From Anaerolineae bacterium (GTDB taxonomy: Bacteria; Chloroflexota; Anaerolineae; B4-G1): a stretch of DNA of 9,725 nt. Of this stretch, positions 6,283 through 9,725 are shown in pieces. Within the stretch, counting starts at the first letter, position 1; every line of letters begins with the position of its first letter. The position numbers were made by a program, and so were the translations under genes. The stretch covers positions 1 to 9,725 of the forward strand of contig JAUWOI010000124.1 in the NCBI GenBank assembly GCA_030612185.1, written 5' to 3'. Under the pieces are notes generated by a model, which was not told where the DNA came from, did no database searches, and worked only from the letters and a program-made list of their open reading frames with translations.

Positions 6283-7551
6283 ATGAAAAATACAATAGTT
6301 TTAATAGGCGCCGGTAGCGCTATGTTCGGGCTTGGGACTCTGGGGGATATCTTCAAGAGCAAGGTCCTGGAAGGCAGTTCCATCGTTTTGCACGACATCA
6401 ACCCTCAAGCCTTGCGCAAAGTGGAGGAGATCGCACACCAGCACATTCGAGAGAATGAGTTGCCCTACACCCTTTCCGCCACGACCTCACGCCCAGATGC
6501 CCTACAAGATGCGACGTTTTGTATTATCTCCATTGAAGTTGGGGATCGTTACGAACTGTGGGAGCAGGATTGGAAGGTTCCTTTGCAATATGGTATTCGG
6601 CAAGTTTTCGGAGAAAATGGCGGGCCGGGCGGTTTATTCCATTCTCTGCGCATCATACCTCCAATCCTCGAAATATGCAATGACATCAGCACCATCTGTC
6701 CAGACGCGCATGTGATCAACTTCAGCAATCCAATGAGCCGCATTTGCCTGACCGTAAAGAGGAAATATCCCGATCTAAAGTTGATCGGCCTGTGCCACGA
6801 GGTTGCTTCACTGCCGATGCACCTGCCCCACATACTGGAAACCCCTCTATCGAATCTATCGTTCAAGGCAGGCGGGCTGAATCATTTTAGCGTGCTTCTC
6901 GAGGTAAGATACAAAGACACAGGCAAAGACGCATACCCGGACGTCCGTGAAAGAGCACCCAAATACTTTGAGAATATGCCAGAGCGGGGTTTGTTCATGG
7001 AAATACTGAACCGGTTCGGCTATCTGCCCATAACTACTGACAGTCACTTTGGAGAATACATCCAATGGGCACACGAAGTGGTTGACCACAAAGGGATTCT
7101 GGACTTCTATTCCCTGTACAAAGCATGGTGCCTGGAACAGGTTCCCCTGTCCAGAATCGAAGGTACGATCAAGGAGGAATACTGGCGAGTTGTGCCAATC
7201 ATGGAAGGAATTCTCACCGATTCACATCACGAAGAGCTGGCCGTAAACATCTCCAACGACGGGTTGATTGACAACCTGCCGCAAGACCTGGTCGTAGAAG
7301 TTCCGGCGATTGTGGATAAAGATGGTGTACATGGTGTAAAATTGGGAGCACTTCCCAAAGGGATCGCGGGGCTACTGTGCAACCAGGTAGCCGTTCACGA
7401 CTTGACGACAGAAGCAGTATTGACCGGTTCTCGTGAAGTTGCCTTGCAAGCCCTGCTGGTTGATCCGGTCGTTGACAGTGTAAAAGCCGCCGAAGAGACG
7501 TTAGACACTATTCTTAAACTCCAGAGCCGCTATCTGGGTTACATAAAATAA
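6283..7551 (+). CDS. GH4 glycosidase, probable alpha-galacturonidase (LplD-like)
   Basis: A 422-aa family GH4 enzyme; the family uses NAD+ and a divalent metal such as Mn2+ and works by oxidation, elimination and reduction at C3. The Rossmann start IVLIGAGSAMFG (5-16) binds NAD. FSNPMS (147-152) is the conserved Asn-Pro segment, CHEV (171-174) gives the metal-binding Cys171, and NHF (200-202) the metal-binding His201. TDSHFGEY (252-259) is also typical. CHEV is the established signature of the GH4 alpha-galacturonidase clade, unlike the motifs of 6-phospho-glucosidases and alpha-galactosidases, so release of galacturonate from pectin oligomers is predicted. No signal peptide is seen, so it acts in the cytoplasm. 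It follows the zinc-ribbon gene by 41 nt and precedes AOR by 16 nt. G+C counted by hand on three 60-base lines (6721, 7021, 7081) is 45-48%, below AOR (53-72% on three lines). Confidence 0.92.
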   Translation: MKNTIVLIGAGSAMFGLGTLGDIFKSKVLEGSSIVLHDINPQALRKVEEIAHQHIRENELPYTLSATTSRPDALQDATFCIISIEVGDRYELWEQDWKVPLQYGIRQVFGENGGPGGLFHSLRIIPPILEICNDISTICPDAHVINFSNPMSRICLTVKRKYPDLKLIGLCHEVASLPMHLPHILETPLSNLSFKAGGLNHFSVLLEVRYKDTGKDAYPDVRERAPKYFENMPERGLFMEILNRFGYLPITTDSHFGEYIQWAHEVVDHKGILDFYSLYKAWCLEQVPLSRIEGTIKEEYWRVVPIMEGILTDSHHEELAVNISNDGLIDNLPQDLVVEVPAIVDKDGVHGVKLGALPKGIAGLLCNQVAVHDLTTEAVLTGSREVALQALLVDPVVDSVKAAEETLDTILKLQSRYLGYIK

Positions 7552-7567
7552 CTAACAGGAGATTGCA

Positions 7568-9445
7568 ATGCCTTGTGGTTACCATGACAAAATTCTGCGC
7601 GTTGATTTGACGACCGGGAAGGTGGAGGTGGAACAACCCGGTGAGCACTTTTTCCGCACTTACTTTGGCGGCTGGGGCATGATCGCCCACTACTTGCTCC
7701 AGGAACTGGAGCCAGGGACTGATCCCCTGGGACCGGACAACCTGCTCATCTTTGCCACCGGGGTGGTGACCGGCGCACCTGTGGGAGGCAGTGGCCGGAG
7801 CGCAGTAGGGGCCCGGTCTCCCCTCACCGGAGGTTTCGGCGAGGGAGACGTAGGCGGCTTCTGGGGGGTGGAACTGAAACGCGCCGGTTGGGATGCGATC
7901 ATCATCACCGGTCAGGCGGAGAAACCCGTCTACCTGTGGGTCAAGGACGACCAGGTAGAGATCCGCGACGGGGCTCACCTGTGGGGCAAAAAGACCGCCG
8001 AGGTGGAGGAGGTCCTGAAGGATGAACTGGGGGACAAGCGCATCCGCGTGACTCAGTGCGGAGTGGCGGGTGAGAACCTGGTACGCTACGCCTGCGTCAT
8101 CAACGACGTCAACCGGGCCGCAGGCCGCACCGGCCTGGGCGCGGTGATGGGCTCCAAGAACCTGAAGGCCGTCGTCGTGCGCGGGACCGGCCGGGTAGAA
8201 CTCGCCAATCGTGACCAGGTGCGCCAGGTGGCGGACTGGCTGCGCGACAACTTCAAGGAGACGTGGGCCTTGGGGCTCCACGAGAACGGCACCGATAATG
8301 GCCTGCTATACCTCAGCCAAGCCGGCGGATTGCCCACCCGCAACTTTCAGCAGGGCTCCTTCGAGGAAGCGAACAATCTCACCGGGCAGACAATGACGGA
8401 CACCATCCTGGTGGGACGAGACACCTGCTTTGCCTGCCCCGTCACCTGCAAGCGGAAGGTAAAAGTCACAGGCCGCTACGAGGTAGACCCGGTTTACGGT
8501 GGCCCAGAGTACGAGACAGCGGCCGCTCTCGGCTCCTGCTGCGGTATTGACGACCTGGAAGCCGTCGCCTACGGGAACCAACTCTGTAATGCTTACGGGC
8601 TGGACACCATCTCCACAGGCGTGACGATTGCCTGGGCTATGGAATGTTTCGAGCGGGGGCTGTTGACAGAGAAGGACACGGGCGGTATCGAGTTACGTTT
8701 TGGCAACGTTCAAGCGATGACAAACCTGATTGAGCAGATCGCTCACCGACAGGGGTTTGGGAACCTGCTGGCTGAAGGCTCTCTACGGGCGGCGAAGAGG
8801 ATCGGACGGGAGACGGAGCGTTACGCTATGCAGGTCAAAGGGCAAGAGTTCCCGATGCACGAACCCCGCATCAAATTCGCCCACGACCTGGGCTACGCCA
8901 CATCGCCCACCGGCGCCGACCACATGCACAACATCCACGACGACGGCTACGCATCGGAGGGGGGCATTCAGGGCGTGCGGTCTCTGGGCATCCTGAAGCC
9001 CATGCCATTCGATTATCTGGGCCCGGAGAAAGTGCGCCTGGCCAAGTATCACATTGACTGGCAGGTGTTCTGGAATTGCCTGGGGCTGTGCATGTTCATG
9101 CCCTACAGCAGGGAGCAGATGCGCGACGTCGTGCAGGGCGTGACCGGATGGAACAGTTCCATCTTTGAACTGATGAAAGCGGGGGAAAGGGCGTTGGCCC
9201 TGGCCCGCGCCTTCAACTACCGGGAGGGTTTCACCGCCCAGGATGATGTGGCCCATTGGCGCTTCTCCACCCCCTTCGAGTCAGGCCCCAAGCAGGGGAC
9301 AAAGGTACCAGCCGAGGATATCGCCCAGGCCCTCGACTTGTACTACGAGATGCGCGGGTGGGACAAGGAAACCGGAGCACCTACTACGGGCAAACTACAC
9401 GAGTTGGGGATCGGCTGGGTGGCTGAACTACTCTATAGAGACTGA
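7568..9445 (+). CDS. aor: Aldehyde:ferredoxin oxidoreductase (tungsten-type AOR)
   Basis: A 625-aa AOR-family protein, near the usual length of about 600. The family oxidises aldehydes to carboxylates with ferredoxin as acceptor, using a tungsten or molybdenum bis-pterin and one [4Fe-4S] cluster. The N-terminal domain (1 to about 205) has GRSAVGARSPLTGGFG (76-91) and GWDAIIITG. The cluster ligands are CFACPVTC (C287, C290, C294) and C508 in NCLGLC. GPEYETAAALGS (312-323) is the conserved Glu region. The two pterin-binding DxxGL(C/D) motifs appear as NAYGLD (341-346) and NCLGLC (503-508), each with Asn for Asp. AGGAGA (7557-7562) lies 5 nt before the ATG. It is probably co-transcribed with GH4 upstream and the cNMP-binding gene downstream. 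The substrate cannot be read from sequence; aldehydes from sugar or sugar-acid breakdown are one option. Oxygen-sensitive biochemistry suggests an anaerobic host. Confidence 0.95.
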   Translation: MPCGYHDKILRVDLTTGKVEVEQPGEHFFRTYFGGWGMIAHYLLQELEPGTDPLGPDNLLIFATGVVTGAPVGGSGRSAVGARSPLTGGFGEGDVGGFWGVELKRAGWDAIIITGQAEKPVYLWVKDDQVEIRDGAHLWGKKTAEVEEVLKDELGDKRIRVTQCGVAGENLVRYACVINDVNRAAGRTGLGAVMGSKNLKAVVVRGTGRVELANRDQVRQVADWLRDNFKETWALGLHENGTDNGLLYLSQAGGLPTRNFQQGSFEEANNLTGQTMTDTILVGRDTCFACPVTCKRKVKVTGRYEVDPVYGGPEYETAAALGSCCGIDDLEAVAYGNQLCNAYGLDTISTGVTIAWAMECFERGLLTEKDTGGIELRFGNVQAMTNLIEQIAHRQGFGNLLAEGSLRAAKRIGRETERYAMQVKGQEFPMHEPRIKFAHDLGYATSPTGADHMHNIHDDGYASEGGIQGVRSLGILKPMPFDYLGPEKVRLAKYHIDWQVFWNCLGLCMFMPYSREQMRDVVQGVTGWNSSIFELMKAGERALALARAFNYREGFTAQDDVAHWRFSTPFESGPKQGTKVPAEDIAQALDLYYEMRGWDKETGAPTTGKLHELGIGWVAELLYRD

Positions 9446-9459
9446 TAGGAGGAAGAAAA

Positions 9460-9725
9460 ATGGCAGACGTGAAGGAAACGGTAGGCTTCTTGAACAGAGT
9501 ACCGCTGTTTCAAGGCCTGAAGAAGCGCCAACTCGAACGGTTGGCCCAGAAATTCGTGCCGCGTGAGTACGCCGCTGGCAAGGCCATCGTCACCCAGGAT
9601 AAGGGGGGCGAAGGGTTCTTCATCATCGCATCGGGCCAGGCCAAGGCCGTCCGCGAGCGGGCCGATGGCGACAAGGTCACAGTCAACACCTTTGGCCCCA
9701 CCGACTTCTTCGGCGAGTTGGCCCT
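9460..9725 (+). CDS. Cyclic-nucleotide-binding-domain protein (partial, 3' end cut by window)
   Basis: Only the first 88 codons are present. They match the start of a CRP/FNR-type cNMP-binding domain: the LNRVPLFQGL helix (11-20), the LERLAQKF segment (25-32), the beta-roll with GKAIVTQ and GFFIIASGQAKAV (52-64), and FFGELAL, the opening of the phosphate-binding cassette (83 to the edge). The conserved Arg of that cassette and any DNA-binding helix-turn-helix lie beyond the window, so a transcription factor and a stand-alone cNMP sensor cannot be told apart. AGGAGG (9447-9452) lies 7 nt before the ATG, a strong site, and the gene starts 14 nt after AOR, so co-expression with AOR is likely. 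Confidence 0.88.
   Translation, partial: MADVKETVGFLNRVPLFQGLKKRQLERLAQKFVPREYAAGKAIVTQDKGGEGFFIIASGQAKAVRERADGDKVTVNTFGPTDFFGELA

Noticed and set aside
7514..8281. Long open frame (255 codons) on the minus strand across the GH4/AOR junction
   Set aside because: Antisense to well-supported AOR sequence in high-G+C DNA where spurious open frames are common; no family features in its translation.

Overview
The window reads as accessory chromosome from an uncultured, probably anaerobic bacterium. Gene style points to the Chloroflexota (Anaerolineae-like): a maltase-type GH13, a GT-C glycosyltransferase joined to an M23-like domain, a tungsten-type aldehyde:ferredoxin oxidoreductase (AOR) and a small cNMP-binding protein. 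This placement is an inference from gene content, not from a marker gene. All eight genes lie on the + strand. No tRNA, rRNA, CRISPR array or insertion sequence is visible.

Left region (1-3179): an 11-bp hairpin at the extreme left edge, then a GH13 alpha-glucosidase with all catalytic residues, then a 101-nt gap holding a large heptamer-built palindrome, then a 12-TM MFS permease resembling FHS/MFSD4-type sugar transporters. The pair makes sense as uptake of a sugar and hydrolysis of a maltose-like oligosaccharide.

Middle region (3180-6241): a 190-nt gap carries a possible decayed C-terminal fragment resembling the end of the next gene, and over it a near-ideal sigma-70 type promoter (TATAAT, 17-nt spacer). 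This promoter should drive a GT39-like membrane glycosyltransferase fused to a C-terminal M23/LytM-like domain that seems to have lost part of its zinc site. Two small membrane proteins follow closely: an unrecognised 3-TM protein and a single-TM zinc-ribbon protein. They look like one cell-envelope operon.

Right region (6283-9725): a GH4 enzyme with the CHEV motif of alpha-galacturonidases, then AOR, then a cNMP-binding-domain protein cut by the window edge. Gaps of 16 and 14 nt and strong Shine-Dalgarno sequences suggest one transcript. The GH4 gene is clearly lower in G+C than AOR in the stretches counted by hand, so it may have a separate origin.

Most unusual items: the glycosyltransferase/M23-like fusion with a possible relic of the same tail upstream, the heptamer palindrome, and the AOR/cNMP-binding pair. 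No complete new defence or mobile system is evident.
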